Shown here piece after piece: positions 1 to 10,707 of a DNA stretch of 64,000 nt. The position numbers and the translations under genes were made by a program. The stretch is from Solanum dulcamara. Its lineage: Eukaryota; Streptophyta; Magnoliopsida; Solanales; Solanaceae. The DNA lies in contig NC_077241.1 in assembly GCF_947179165.1 (NCBI RefSeq), positions 31,119,246-31,183,245 on the forward strand. The letters are read 5' to 3'. The number at the start of each line of letters is the position of its first letter. The stretch's first letter is position 1. Below the pieces are notes generated by a model that was given only the letters and a program-made list of their open reading frames with translations, was not told the origin of the DNA and did no database searches.

Positions 1-41
1 TGTAAATCAAAATCCTCTGAGCTCTAGAAAACAAATTGATA

Positions 42-740
42 CTACAAAATCTGCACAATTAAAGGAAACACAACAACAGTAAGATCGACACCCTTAAATG
101 TAGGAAGATGTTTGAGCAAGAGTAGACGAGATAAAGATTTTATAAGCATATTTACAAGTTGATTCGCAGGATGTAAATGATGAGCAGGCACCTGATTTCG
201 CTGCACTTGACCACTTGTTTCATCCTGTTGTGTAAGATTGAATTTTGACACAGATAAGTTGTACAATATTATCACCACAGATTATTGGTGGATCAAACAA
301 CTTTACATGTAGTTTTGAAAGATGTTTCTTAATCCAATTGACTTAAGAGCAAAAGTTACAACATGATATTCTGGTTCAGTGGAGCGAGCAATAGTAAGCT
401 ACAAACTAAGGATTTTGACTGGATAAAAAATCAGAAGTCCTATCACGAATGTCATTGGATCCAATCCGCATCATAATACATAAATAACCTAAGGAATGTC
501 TTTCTCGTTATTTGTACACCATGATTTTTGGTATCGTGAAGATATCGCAGAAATCGTTTAACCAAAACTAGTGTCAATGTAGAAGCATACATAAATTGAG
601 ACAATTTGTTGATAGTAAGGCTTAAATTTGGTCTAGAAAATGACAAATACTATAGCTTACTAATTACTTGACGATACAAGCAAGGTGACATCCACACAAG
701 GTGCTCCATACTTTAGGGATAGCAAACCAAAGGAACTCAT
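42..740 (-). pseudogene. copia RNase H domain, broken
   Basis: At 452-646 the minus strand reads SRPNLSLTINKLSQFM, then RFLRYLHDTKNHGVQI and a YDADW box. This matches the copia connection region and the first catalytic Asp (DADW) of RNase H. At 42-278 it reads ETSGQVQRNQVPAHHLHPANQLVNMLIKSL, the usual copia C-terminus (a 'D-x-FTKxL'-like end). The two blocks are in different frames, with an unreadable stretch between them. RNase H would remove the RNA strand during reverse transcription. Confidence 0.72.
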
Positions 741-839
741 GGGTGTGTAAACAGGTTTACATTTAGAGATATTATAGGCAACTGAAAAATCAGAAACATG
801 CTTGGCTTGAAAAAGAATGATTACATTTGTCGTTGGAAG

Positions 840-1500
840 GACCTCAATACCCAACAAATAATGTAGTTGTTCAAGATCTTTGAGAGGATATCAAACTGAA
901 CGAAATTGAATAGCTTGTTTAATAACATTAGAGTTAGAACCAGTGATAACAATATCATCAAAGTATACAAGAATATAAAGCAATGCTTCATTGTAATGAT
1001 GAATAAAAAGGAAGAAGTCGAAGTTGAATTTTTGTAAGCTACTATGAGTGAGAATTTGTTTAACTTAGACTACCAAGCTCGAGGAGTCTACTAGAGGTTG
1101 TAAATTGCCGCCTTCAATTTTCACACATAAAATGAGGAAAATCAAGATAAACATACCCCAGAGGTTGACACACATAAACATCTTTTGTAAAGTGATCTTG
1201 AAGAAATGCATTGTCCACATTCAGCTAATGCAAGTTCCAATTGTGTTGAACTATAAGTAACAAAATGAGTTTAACAATAATAGATTTTACCATTGGATTG
1301 AAGGTAGAGTGATAATCCGCACCTAGAGTTTGGGTAAAATCTTTTTCAACCAGCCGAGCTTTACACATGCCCACACTTTCATCTGATTTGGTTTGATATA
1401 ATAAATGCAATCAACTATATTTTGAAAAGGGGACAGTGGTACGAGCTCCCATATTATATCGTTTATTAATCCCTCAAATTTAAGTTTCATTACTTCTCTT
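840..1500 (-). pseudogene. copia reverse transcriptase, broken
   Basis: Reading the minus strand, a WELVPLSP stretch at about 1440-1460 is the usual beginning of copia RT. It is followed by KARLVEKDFTQTLGADYHST (copia consensus KARLVAKGFTQ-x-x-G-x-DY) at 1290-1360 and LVYFDDIVITGSN at about 945-985. YFDD is the RT metal-binding motif C and is intact. The end of RT (LGIEV..., then CKPVYTPM) lies at 740-857. Frames change between these blocks, so no functional enzyme can be made. In a live element RT copies the element RNA into cDNA in the cytoplasmic particle. Identity as copia is secure from motif order. Confidence 0.8.
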
Positions 1501-1926
1501 CAATATGCACTTTTTGGGGTTGATTATAGATAGTGGAAAGTGTTAATGTAGAGGTAATGACAAGATAATCAAGAACTTTCATAGGTGTGCTGATGTTAAT
1601 TTTGGGTATGAGTTATAGGCCGTTCGAATATGGTGGTTCGATGTATGTAGATGATGTATTGAGATTGAAAGATTGGTTGGGAGTCGGATTAGGATTGATT
1701 GAGATTGAAGCTATATGCGTCAGATAAAGTAGGCACTAGATTATTGGCTTGAGTACTTTGTGCTTGCCGCTTTTAAACATTGATAGTGAATTAGGGATTG
1801 AAATTTAGGTGGAGTAGGAGCAAATCAAACCAGATCAACAAGTTTTTGCATGGATGAATCTGAGACAGTGGCGGGAGATGGCATAGCCATGAGAGATCAA
1901 CGAATTTGGAGATGAACCTTTGTAAC

Positions 1927-3830
1927 TGTCACATCCCGAGCCTACACCCTAGACTTGGCTGACACTCAAAATTATTGCTTGTCCCAAGTGAATTCTTGAC
2001 CTGACTTATATACTAAAAGTTGTATAACTATGCAGAAGCTTTTAAAAGATGAGCATACAACTACTTTAGAAAAATATAACTCAATAACTTTATAAATAAG
2101 AAGTCTTAAAGAAGGTGTTTGTGAACAACTGAAACTGTAACTTCACTAACTCATCTATGAAGCCTCTATTGTGCTAAAGATAGGCGCCGAGATAGGACTC
2201 CTAGCTACCGTAATACTCTACTAGCACTGTCTAATAATCACTAAATAAACTAGATGAAATAGAGCTCTCCCAAAGCAAGGAGGTCTCACCAATGCTGAAG
2301 GGAAGAGATCCTAATCATGCATCTGTTCCCAATCCTAAATATCTGAATCTGCGTTACTTTAAAGATGCAGTGCCAAATGACATTAGTACATGAAATGTAC
2401 GACATGTAAAATAGTTGAATGAAACAACAAGCTAAAGATGAGTATACTGAGCTAAATAAGCAAATTTGAAGATAGACTAAAATAATGTCAACTGACTGGT
2501 AAAGCATGCAAGTGTACTTTATCAACACAACTTTACAATTGAATATATGAAATAATAACAAATACGAAAAATAATATAACTTTACTTCTCTTGGGGAGTT
2601 TATCTAATTGACAACTATATCATGTGAGCCTCATGATGATACAATGTCTTTTTCATGTTGTCAGTGCTATCCTATACCCTGTCAGGATAAAAATGAACTT
2701 AATTAATGGATTCAATATCTAAACTCTTACTAGGGGCTTTCTGAGGAGTCTCCCGAATCAACATCAATATTTTATCCTACGCTAGTGGTGCAGTTATGAG
2801 GTTTGAATTATCTAAATCTGTACTCAATTCGATGCGCAATACTACTCCAAAAATAATACAATAATGCTCAATAAATTTATGATATCTCACTTTAGGAAAA
2901 AAATAATAATCTCTTATGTTTAGTCTGTACTCAATAATACTTTTTTAGGACTGATTTGTACTTTCTTTAAAACTAGATTTGCTTTATAAATTCCGACTAT
3001 GCTTTTTTATGAAAATATTCACTTGAGGAAAAATATACTTTCTTGAAACTCTTTTTAAAATAATGCACTTGAAGCTACATATATTTTGTTGAACTCTTTC
3101 TTGAAATAATGCTTTAAAACTTGTAATATACTTTACTGATGAAAATAATGAATAATATGAACTACTATGACAAGGTTTTCAGATAACTTTAACTAAAAGG
3201 GTCCATCTGATAGAATAAACATGAACCTTCAAATAAGAATCTCCCACAATATAAAGTATAATGATTTCAATAGTAGAATTAACAATGAGGAATAAATTCG
3301 AAGAGAGATTCAAAATATTAGATATTGGAGTAAAAACCCTAGCTTTAAATCTTTCTTCTTGAAACTATAGATGTAGGGCATGAGGACGAACTAAGTTCTT
3401 CAGTATGATAGCCATACATACTTGGAAGAATAAAAGTTCTAGAAAGGAGCTTGATTGAGAAACTTGAAACCCTAATTTTTGCTTTTCTTGAGTTTTACTC
3501 TAAGTTTGAGGAGTAGAATAAAAGAGAAACTGAGAGAACTACCGATATACTCCCCTAATGGATGCTAAAAAGCCAATGTTTAGGCTTAAGAAAATAAGGA
3601 AAAGCATATAACTTCATAAAATCTCTTATCTAATTTAGTCCATAAGGACATTCCATAGCTCATGGATTCCCTCCGTAGAACTCAGATGGTTTGCCACCTT
3701 TTAGGTTTTCATCCACTAGTCCATTCCATGGATCATGGATTGTTCTATAGATTGTGGAGTGATTTCATGGAACTCGCAATGAAGTATAAAATGGTTGTTG
3801 ATCAAATATAGAATCTTAAACTTGGATGGG
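1927..3830 (-). repeat. old LTR-like block, probably minus orientation
   Basis: The left edge reads tgtcacatcccgagcctaca, which looks like the inverted 3' end of a gypsy LTR (…GTGACA). The block is very AT-rich with no coding capacity. Around 3640-3780 lie short repeated variants of 'ccatggatcatgga' and 'ccatagctcatgga'. I could not find a matching right terminus or a partner LTR, so the right limit is approximate. A 91-codon minus ORF at 2286-2561 looks accidental. Confidence 0.45.
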
Positions 3831-4195
3831 TAGTGATTAAATAATTCTTAAACCAGTTATTATGCATGGATATATTATTGTCTTAAAGGTTTAATAAAAA
3901 AACAGTGGTTGCAAACATTAGTTGAACTCTCTAACTTCACTTTGTCTTGAAAAAGGAAAGTGATGTTGGGTAAGACTTCATTACTAAGGATTTGAGAAAT
4001 TTTTCATTGGATTAGATCTAGAGATAGTATAATCTAATTGATTTCTCATTTAAGGGTAGATCCACAGATAGTCTAACCCAATCAAACAATGTTTGGTGTT
4101 TAGTATGAATGGTCTTGGGGTTTGGAAGAATCTAAGATACACATATCCATTAGTTCAACGGAATATTTGATACACATATCCATATTTGAATATTT
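3831..4195. other. unassigned AT-rich stretch with a short direct repeat
   Basis: No coding or LTR boundary is recognised. The 15-mer gatacacatatccat occurs at 4136-4150 and again at 4169-4183, a local duplication. It may be the tail of the LTR-like block to the left or degraded integrase sequence leading into the pol fragment at 4196. Confidence 0.3.
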
Positions 4196-4798
4196 GAACT
4201 CTCTATCCCTATCAATTAGTTCGAGGTTGGTGAAGTTGCTTTGATAGGACTCGAGTTGGTGCATGAAGTTATGGAAAAGGTGATATTGATTAGAGAAGGA
4301 TTGAAGACTGCCCAGAGTCAGCAAAAGTCCTATTCGGATGTAAGGAGAAGATAACTTAAATTTGAGGTTAATGATTGGGTTTACTTGAAAATTTCACCCA
4401 TAAAGGGTGTGATGCATATTGGTAAGAAAGAGAAGCTAAGTTCTCGCTATGTTGGCCTATATCATATTTTGAGGTGGATTAGTAAGGTGGCTCATGAGTT
4501 GGATTTACCTTCTGATTTGGCATTGGTGCATCCGATGTTTCGTGTGTCCTTATTGAGGAAATTTATTGGTGATCCTAGCTCTATTGAGTCATTGGAAAAC
4601 ATTGATATGAAGGAGAGTCTCTTATATAAGGAAGTCATGGTTGAGATCCTAGACCGACAAGTTAGGAAGTTGAGAAACAAGGAAATAGCTTTAGTCAAGG
4701 TTTTGTGGAGGAACCAAGAGGTTGAGGGTGCTATATGGGAAGCCGAAGCTGATATGATATCGCGATATCCTCATCTCTTTCCTTCCATGCCTACTTGA
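4196..4798 (+). pseudogene. Ty3/gypsy chromovirus integrase C-terminus plus chromodomain
   Basis: The plus strand reads (S)IPIN-stop-FEVGEVALIGLELVHE at 4200-4270, then TAQSQQKSYSDVRRR-stop, then an open frame 4353-4798. This is the C-terminal part of a gypsy integrase (DWVYLKISPIKGVM, then YVGLYHILR, then HPMFRVSLLRK). It ends in ILDRQVRKLRNKE...VKVLWRNQEVEGAIWEAE...YPHLF, the chromodomain-like tail of Tekay/Del chromoviruses, which is thought to steer integration into heterochromatin. Two stops replace expected residues. RT, RNase H and the integrase core are missing upstream. The stop is at 4796-4798. Element D is inserted about 35 bp downstream. Confidence 0.85.
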
Positions 4799-4834
4799 GA
4801 TACTTAGTTCCTTCATGACCCATTCAGTCCAAAC

Positions 4835-5423
4835 TGATACAATATTGAATGAGGAAGAACAAAGAAACAAGACAAACAAAAGATAAAAGGATAAAAACAA
4901 GACACAAGCAAGGAAATCAAAAATAACCAAAGGGTACACTAAACCCTAAGACCTCAATTGATTGATCGAAATCAAGCACCAATACTATTAGAAAGACCTC
5001 AAGGGAATTAGATTCTCAAGCAACCCTTCTTTCTAAACTTAAACACAATTAAAGGCTTCAACAAGCACTCAAAACTCTCAAAGAGTATTTAGTTTTTATA
5101 ATAATCAAAATCTACCTTCGAAAATAATAAGAAACTACTACTTATACTAGGATAGAAAAGAAAGACACTAGCTATTACTATTTTACCCTTAATGAAGTAA
5201 GGGTCTCATTTGGTTGTCTTCCTTTAGGATGAATTCACAAAACTTCATCAAGTAGTATGGCTAATTTGTGATTTCTCCTTCTTTTCTTTTGTCTTCCTTG
5301 TACTTCCACTTTACCATATTCTCAAGCTTCAAGCCTTCATTCCAAATTCTTTCCAAGCTTTTAAAGTATTGACTTGATGTATAGCACTTGCACTTTTTAT
5401 CTTGGCTTGGTGTGCGTGAATCA
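4835..5423 (-). repeat. element D 3' LTR
   Basis: Starts tgatacaatattgaatg and ends gtgcgtgaatca on the plus strand, giving TGAT...ATCA termini. The same block recurs at 9057-9625 and, more diverged, at 10110-10707. The shared core includes 'attagaaagacctcaaggga'. Relative to the 9057 copy there is an extra ~20 bp near 4900. Confidence 0.8.
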
Positions 5424-5572
5424 TTCTCCCTTTCTTGAAAAGGATTTGTCCTCAAATCCAAATCTAGAAAAACCATAGGAAAGACAATAAACAACAAGAA
5501 CCTCATAGCATGAGGGTTAGCACAAGGTTTAACAAATCCACCAACACACCAAGGATATACTAAAAGCATCAA
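5261..5572 (-). pseudogene. pol C-terminal tail of element D, reading into the LTR
   Basis: The minus strand contains LDLRTNPFQERENDSR near 5420-5470. This matches the DLR-x-NPF-x-E-GEND tail that follows the integrase C-terminus in element C (10563-11105). The open frame continues through the purine tract into the LTR and stops at 5261, about 160 bp inside it. Upstream of the tail (5480-5572) the frame is not recognisable integrase. A coding end overlapping the 3' LTR is a known property of CRM-type chromoviruses; that D belongs to that group is inference. Confidence 0.55.
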
Positions 5573-5664
5573 CTTTTTTCATGAAAAATAAAGCCTCATA
5601 TGCACAAAAACCTTCACTACTTAAAAGATCATGAAATAAGTATTTCCTAAAAGTCCCAATGGTG

Positions 5665-6645
5665 TCAAAAAAACCAAGTAGGCAATATCACATTAGTTCT
5701 AGAAGATTTAAAGCATACTTGATCCTCTACTTCAAGATAAAACCACTTCCAAGGTGATATTATGACCAAATCACAAAATTTAAAAGTACCAATGGGATCA
5801 AAATGAAAGGGCATCCATACATCATGACCAAGAAAATAATCAACTACCCCCTTAGAAATCATATCAACATAAGATGCACACTCAACATAAGTAAGAGTAT
5901 CATCATAAGCAAATAAATAGTAAAGAAAGGTGCCGCACAAGATAACTTCATTCATGGTGTCCTCACTTGTTAGAGCAATAATCGATTTAAGAACACAATC
6001 AAAAACACTTTTAAAATTTGGAAAATCCCAAGAACAAGTATCAAACTAAAAGCAAAAAATACCTTCTTTTTCAACACCCCCTAGTGGGTTATCATATAAG
6101 TTATACCCCTCAAGAAGAGCTATATTGCCATCACAATTCATACCACTAGACACTAGACTACGAGTGATCTTATCATTATCAATCAAGATAGTGTACTTAC
6201 AGAGAGAATAATCAATTAAAGGTGGAGAATTAAAGTATTTAAACTCGTTCTCAAAAAGACAAATGTCATCTATCAAGGTGGTTTCAATCACACGACCTTT
6301 ATGAGCAAAACAAGTAATAGGATCTTCAACAAGGCTCAAAGAGTCACATCTTTTCATATGATCAACATCATCACTAATTTGAGGCTCATTAATCACATCA
6401 CAAAATTGCTCAATTAGTGGACTAGAGTTACAAATAAGTTGATCACCATAGTTTCACATGATAATGTATTATCATTCAAATTACAAGTGTTAACACTGGG
6501 TGGACACAAATTGATCTTGCAAGAAGAATCAATTCAGTCATCAATAGGATCAACTAGTGTATGAACACTCTCAATAAATACATCATTGCTATATGGCAAA
6601 GAATCATTAGGCTTAAAAGAAGATAAGCTATCACTCACACTTTGT
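5665..6645 (-). pseudogene. long ORF of unknown function in element D
   Basis: Read on the minus strand, the frame after the protease-like segment continues with few lesions. There is a stop just after 6645, another near 6535, one frameshift near 6430, then an open run to 6046. A single in-frame stop follows, then an open run to 5665. About 320 residues are recoverable in pieces. The product is acidic and rich in Asp, Ser, Phe and Cys, with segments such as SPPLIDYSLCKYTILIDND, LLEGYNLYDNPLGGV and FHFDPIGTFKFCDLVIISPW. I recognise no domain: no RT box, no integrase H2C2 or DDE. It occupies the place where RT-RNase H-integrase should be. It could be an extra retroelement ORF or captured host sequence. 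Confidence 0.5.
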
Positions 6646-7304
6646 TAATTAGGCATTATAGAAGTATCAAATTTAGCTATTATACCTTGAGGATCATAAG
6701 AAAAATGTTCTTGACCTTGAAGCAAAACTTTCACTCTCGTGTTTTCATGCAACTCGAACCGCTTGGTCCAATGGGCCACCAAATCCTTCAAATACTTAAT
6801 TGTAGATGTCTTGTTGGGAGTTTGTATTCCCACATTCTTCATGCTCATACCTATACAAGAATTCTTAAAAAGAGAAGGACAAGCAATAAGGTTAGATGGT
6901 GTTTGTGGAAACTCACTCACTTCGCTCCTCATATCCTCTCCTTTTTCTATTCTAGAGTTGCCATTATTCACTCCCTTACTTCTCTCAATCTTTTGTTTCT
7001 CAATGTCATTGGGAGAAACTACAAGAATTTTTATTGAGGAATACACATTTGCATTTGGCTTATCGTTAGAAATTATGGGTGGAAAGAAAAGTTTACCCTT
7101 TTCGTCCACTATATACTTGTACCATTCTTGCTCATATAGAATTCCATGCTTTTGAAACCAATGATTTCCTAAAAAAAGTCTACAAGTATCCATGGGTAAC
7201 ACATCACACCAAATCTCCTCTTGATATTCACCATGTGCAATGAATACCTTTACACTTTTATCAACCCAATACCCTTTTTCATCATAATAAGGATCATGTT
7301 TCAT
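6645..7304 (-). pseudogene. retropepsin-like segment of element D (219 aa open frame)
   Basis: The N-terminal 60 residues (HDPYYDEKGYWVDKSVKV, then GEYQEEIWCDVLPMD, then LFLGNHW) match the second half of a gypsy protease region, where IWCDV-x-PMD-x-C-x-x-LLG-x-PW is typical. Element C has the equivalent near 13700-13830. The catalytic DSG/DTG part that should precede it is absent. Residues ~75-219 are polar, with SKGVNNGN, RIEKGEDMRSE and an alpha-like RVKVLLQGQEHFSYDPQG segment, and resemble no family I can name. The first Met is taken at 7304. An open stretch ISHV just upstream suggests the original frame ran further 5'. Confidence 0.55.
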
Positions 7305-7524
7305 TACATGAGATATTCACAACCATTCAATCACATCAGGGGTAATGAAGTTAGTATAACAATAGTCATCCAATATAAGAGAGAAAGCGATATACCCACA
7401 AACACTCACATTTGCTTCAAGAAGTTGCCTCATCGGGTCAATCATACCATGAAACATTGAGTTTCCTTATAATGCCTTGTACCATTTTGGCGTTGTCTTT
7501 CAAGATGATATGATACACCATTGG
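7305..7524 (-). pseudogene. element D gag start, collapsed
   Basis: The sequence accattggtgcctatttaag at 7520 aligns with tccattggtacctattaaag at 19616, where the gag ATG of element C lies. In D the frame from that ATG stops after about 25 codons and no gag core, zinc knuckle or protease active site follows before 7304. Most of gag has been deleted or never existed. Confidence 0.45.
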
Positions 7525-9042
7525 TGCCTATTTAAGACATTCAATCACAACAACCAACAAATTAAGTTAGTAAAGCTCATAATCACTCAAGGATGTGTAC
7601 CTTTGTTTGCCTCACAAATTACTTCGGTCAATAATTGCATCTTGTTTAGTCCTATGAGTTGCAAGGGTCCAATCTCTACTTGAGGTCAAGAATGGATTCT
7701 TATTGAATCGAGAAAGAACACTAAAAATCTAAGGGACGAGAGCCTCTTACTTTCAATGAAAAATAAGCAAGAAAGTTTGAAAAACAAAGGGACAAAAAAA
7801 TCGACTCAAGAACTAAGTAACAAGAAGTAGAAGGAATTACTTGTTGTTAATTAGTTGTAGCAATTAAATAAATGAGATTAAAAAGTAGCTAACAACTAAC
7901 TAAAATCAATAATTAGATGTTAAGTAGTTGAGAAATTGAAAAAAAACGAGTGTAGAAAAAGAAATATGAAGTTTTGACACTTAGAAAGATTTTGGGGCCT
8001 TAAAAAAAGTTCATTACTTGAAAGAGTTTGATTGATTGATTTGATGATTAAAACTAGTTAAAAAGTAATTAAAGATGTTAATTAATTGTTAAAAAGTTGA
8101 TAAATCGAAGAAAAAAGTGTGTAGAAAAAAAATCACGAAGTTTGGACACTTAGACAAATTTTTAGGTCCAAAAACTTTCCATACTTAGAATATTTTTGGG
8201 GTGCTAAGGAAAAATCTGCACACTTCAAGTCTCTGAAATTGTGGCCTTCACACCAAGTGGCGTGACTGGGCATGACTAGATAGAAACTGCTGTGTTGGCT
8301 GCTGATGCAGTGCTGACATGGCAGATTATTGCTGACATGGTGCCACGTAGAAAATAATTTTTAATATTTTTTTTGAAATTCAATCTTATTTTTGAATTTT
8401 GACTTTTTTTTTTCAAATTTCCACTAGTGGACCCACAAATATTTTAACCAACTTTGACTATAAAAAATTGAATTAAATGTACCTTGTGGTCTTTATTTTC
8501 TTTCAGGCCAACTTTTTTTTTGACTTATAAGCTGTTTTCAACTTATAAACCGCTTAAAATAAGTTCATCCAAATAAACCCAACTATTTATTGGGGCTTAT
8601 TTTAAGCACAAAATGACTTTAAGTTGGCTAATCAAACACTCAAAAAAAGCTGAAAACAGCTTATAAGCAGCTTAGAAGCCAATTCAAACGGCCTCTAAAT
8701 TTCAACACTCTCCAATCAACTTGGAATTGGCTCAAAATTTAGTAGTACCTTCCCTTTGGCATAGAGACCAATCTTCAAGATTATCAACCTCCAATTCCTC
8801 CTCAATCAAAAGATCACTTTCAAAATTTGAAAACTTTCAAAAGCTCAAAACCCTTTAATGGTAACTTCACTTCTACAACTCCAAATTGAATTAAATTTGA
8901 AACCTAGACTCAAAAAAAATACTACGGAACAATTATCTAGTGTCAAAAACAACAAATTAAACAAAAAATATTTTTGGATATTTTTTTGGACAATTTTATT
9001 TTCAAACCAAGACTAGATTTGTAGAAATAAATTTAAACGTAG
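7525..9042 (-). other. long untranslated leader of element D
   Basis: This stretch between the PBS and the gag start has no ORF. It resembles 19619-20660 (leader of element C) over most of its length. Examples are tgcaagggtccaat, gactcaagaactaagta, gaattactt.ttgttaattagttgta, and a TGCTGATG/TGACATGG-rich block at 8280-8350 matched at 20330-20410. The leader of D is longer than the part preserved in C. T- and A-rich tracts occur at 8360-8420. Confidence 0.6.
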
Positions 9043-9054
9043 GCTTTGATACCA
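9043..9054 (-). other. element D primer-binding site (initiator tRNA-Met)
   Basis: The plus strand reads gctttgatacca, so the minus strand is TGGTATCAAAGC. This matches the plant initiator-Met PBS TGGTATCAGAGC with one change. It lies two bases from the LTR edge at 9057. Confidence 0.8.
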
Positions 9055-9056
9055 AT

Positions 9057-9625
9057 TGATACAATATTGAATGCAGAAAAATAAAGAAACAAGACAAACA
9101 AAAGATAAATGGATAAAAACAAAAGCAACCAAAGGGTATACTAAACCCTAAGACCTCAATTGATTGATCCAAATCAAACGCCTATACTATTAGAAAGACC
9201 TCAAGGGAATCAGATTCTCAAGCAACCTTTCTTTCTAAACTTAAACACAATTAAAAGCTTCAACAAGTACTCAAAACTCTCAAAGAGTATTTAGTTTTCA
9301 CAATAGTCAAAATCTACCTTCGAAAATAATAAGAAACTACTACTTATACTAGGATAGAAAAGAAAGACACTAGCTATTACAATTTTACCCTTAATGAAGT
9401 AAAAGCATTGTTTGGCTGTCTTTCTTTGGGATGAATTCACAAATATTCATTAAATAGTATGGCTAACTTGTGCTTTCTCCTTCTTTTCTTCTTTCTTTCT
9501 TGTACTTCCACTTTAGCATGTTCTCAAGCTTCAAGCCTTCATTCCAAATTCTTTTCAAGCTTCTAAAGTATTGACTTGATGTACAACACTTGCACTCTTT
9601 ATCTTGGCTTGGTATTCGTGCATCA
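9057..9625 (-). repeat. element D 5' LTR
   Basis: Direct copy of 4835-5423 with the same TGATAC...ATCA ends. It lacks about 20 bp present in the left copy near 4900. It adjoins the PBS on its left, fixing the minus orientation. Confidence 0.8.
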
Positions 9626-9695
9626 TACCGAGGTTCGAATCCCTTTCCATCTGCGAGGACATAAGTGCTCTCTTGACTTATCCATAGATATGAAC
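9626..9695 (+). other. spacer with a tRNA-like B box
   Basis: Unique 70-bp spacer between element D and the LTR-II start. It contains gaggttcgaatccc at about 9631-9644. GGTTCGAATCC is the pol III B-box consensus of tRNA genes and tRNA-derived SINEs. No A box or foldable tRNA is visible before it because LTR sequence begins there. It may be a SINE scrap. Confidence 0.3.
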
Positions 9696-10109
9696 TGTAA
9701 CATTCCTCAAAATGCTATCAAATGCCTAAAAATGCCTTTGAAATAGGTTGCTTGCATAATGCATTATCCTTATCTTTTTTTAGAAAATTCGATCCAGATT
9801 ATCGATCAGGGGGTCTGAGCCTACAGGAAATGGTCTCGGAAAAAGTTTAGAACATACAGATCAAAAGATAATTTTTCATAATTTCCACTTTCTAAAAGCT
9901 GTCTACGATAGCTCCGCACCGCAGAGATGGTCTAAAGTCGTTCAAATTTTTCCCTAAGCCAAATTCTGCCAAATATGGTCAAATTTGACCTAGCATTGGA
10001 AAATATACATAAAATGCATACCTCAAATGCATTTTATGTGTAATTGATGTTACTGTGTTCTACGAGTTTGATTTACCTATTTCAGAAGAAAAAAAACTAA
10101 AATAGAACA
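9696..10109 (+). repeat. LTR family II, plus copy, 5' part
   Basis: Begins tgtaacattcctcaaaatg. It matches, inverted, the right end of the minus-strand LTR at 21576-23604 (gcattatcctta, then atcgatcagggggtc). The copy is cut at 10109 by the insertion of element C. Further parts lie at about 20661-21448 and 35939-36720. Confidence 0.7.
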
Positions 10110-10707
10110 TGATGCAATTCTAAGGACAAAATTAAGAATAACAAGAAGAAACTAAAAGAAAAGAAAATAAGATAGAAGGGTAGACACAACAAAGGAATCA
10201 AAGACAACCAATTCAATAAAGAAATGACCTCATTTGAATATCCTATCAAACACCTAACCTATTAGAAAGACCTCAAGGGAATTAGAATTCCCAAGCAACC
10301 CTTCTTTCTAATCTTCAACACAACCAAAAGCTTAAAGAAAGCACTCAAATCTCTTAAAGAGTAATAATCTTTATGTTTGATGATAATATCTTTCTAAAAT
10401 AATAAGAACTACTACTTATACTAGGATAAAAAAACAAAGATAATAACTATTACGATTTTACCCTTAATGAAGTAAGGGCCTTATTTGGTTGTCTTTGGAT
10501 GAATTCATTAAAATTCATAAGGTAGCATGGCCAACTTGTTCCTTCTCCTTTCTTTCATCATTCTAAGCTATCATAAATATATGGAATCCTCTGGGTGGTT
10601 CCATAATACACTCAAGTGTAACTCTCTTCATGAATAAGCCTTGTAACACTTGGAGCTCACATTCTTGGCTCCTTGTGAAAGGACTTGAGGCACCTTGGGC
10701 TGTATCA
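10110..10707 (-). repeat. element C 3' LTR
   Basis: Ends tgatgc...tgtatca, about 0.6 kb. It shares the core 'attagaaagacctcaaggga' and the block 'actacttatactaggata' with the two LTRs of element D, but is more diverged from them than they are from each other. The purine tract AAGAAGGCGAGAA (minus strand) lies immediately to its right. Confidence 0.75.

Larger units (their letters stand above)
1..1926 (-). mobile_element. Ty1/copia retrotransposon relic (RT-RNase H part)
   Basis: Minus-strand pieces in several frames line up in order with a copia polyprotein: start of reverse transcriptase near 1450, YFDD catalytic box near 965, RT end near 850, RNase H down to about 42. Frames are broken by stops and indels. 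The window starts inside the element, so its 3' LTR is not seen. Upstream (1500-1926) I recognise no integrase or gag domain. The right edge is taken as the start of the LTR at 1927, and the two sequences join abruptly there. Confidence 0.8.
4835..9625 (-). mobile_element. element D: non-autonomous gypsy element with both LTRs
   Basis: Two similar LTRs in direct orientation (4835-5423 and 9057-9625) flank a ~3.6 kb interior read on the minus strand. An initiator-Met-type PBS lies at 9043-9054 beside the right LTR. A purine-rich tract (GAAAGGGAGAA on the minus strand, about 5424-5434) lies beside the left LTR. The interior holds a long leader, a decayed gag start, a protease-like segment, an unrecognised ORF and a short pol tail. 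I find no RT, RNase H or integrase core, so it would have needed an autonomous partner. Element C has related LTRs and leader. No matching 5-bp target duplication is visible (caaac / taccg). LTRs agree at roughly nine of ten positions by eye. Confidence 0.75.

Noticed and set aside
6642..7155. Plus-strand ORFs of 131 and 138 codons
   Set aside because: They lie antisense to the protease-like frame of element D, overlap each other in different frames and show no domain.
5261..7304. Endogenous pararetrovirus interpretation of element D
   Set aside because: LTRs, a purine tract and a PBS adjoining the LTR are present, and no movement-protein or pararetroviral RT motif is seen.
9631..9644. Complete tRNA gene
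   Set aside because: Only a B-box-like motif; no A box, anticodon arm or acceptor stem can be formed with the neighbouring LTR sequence.
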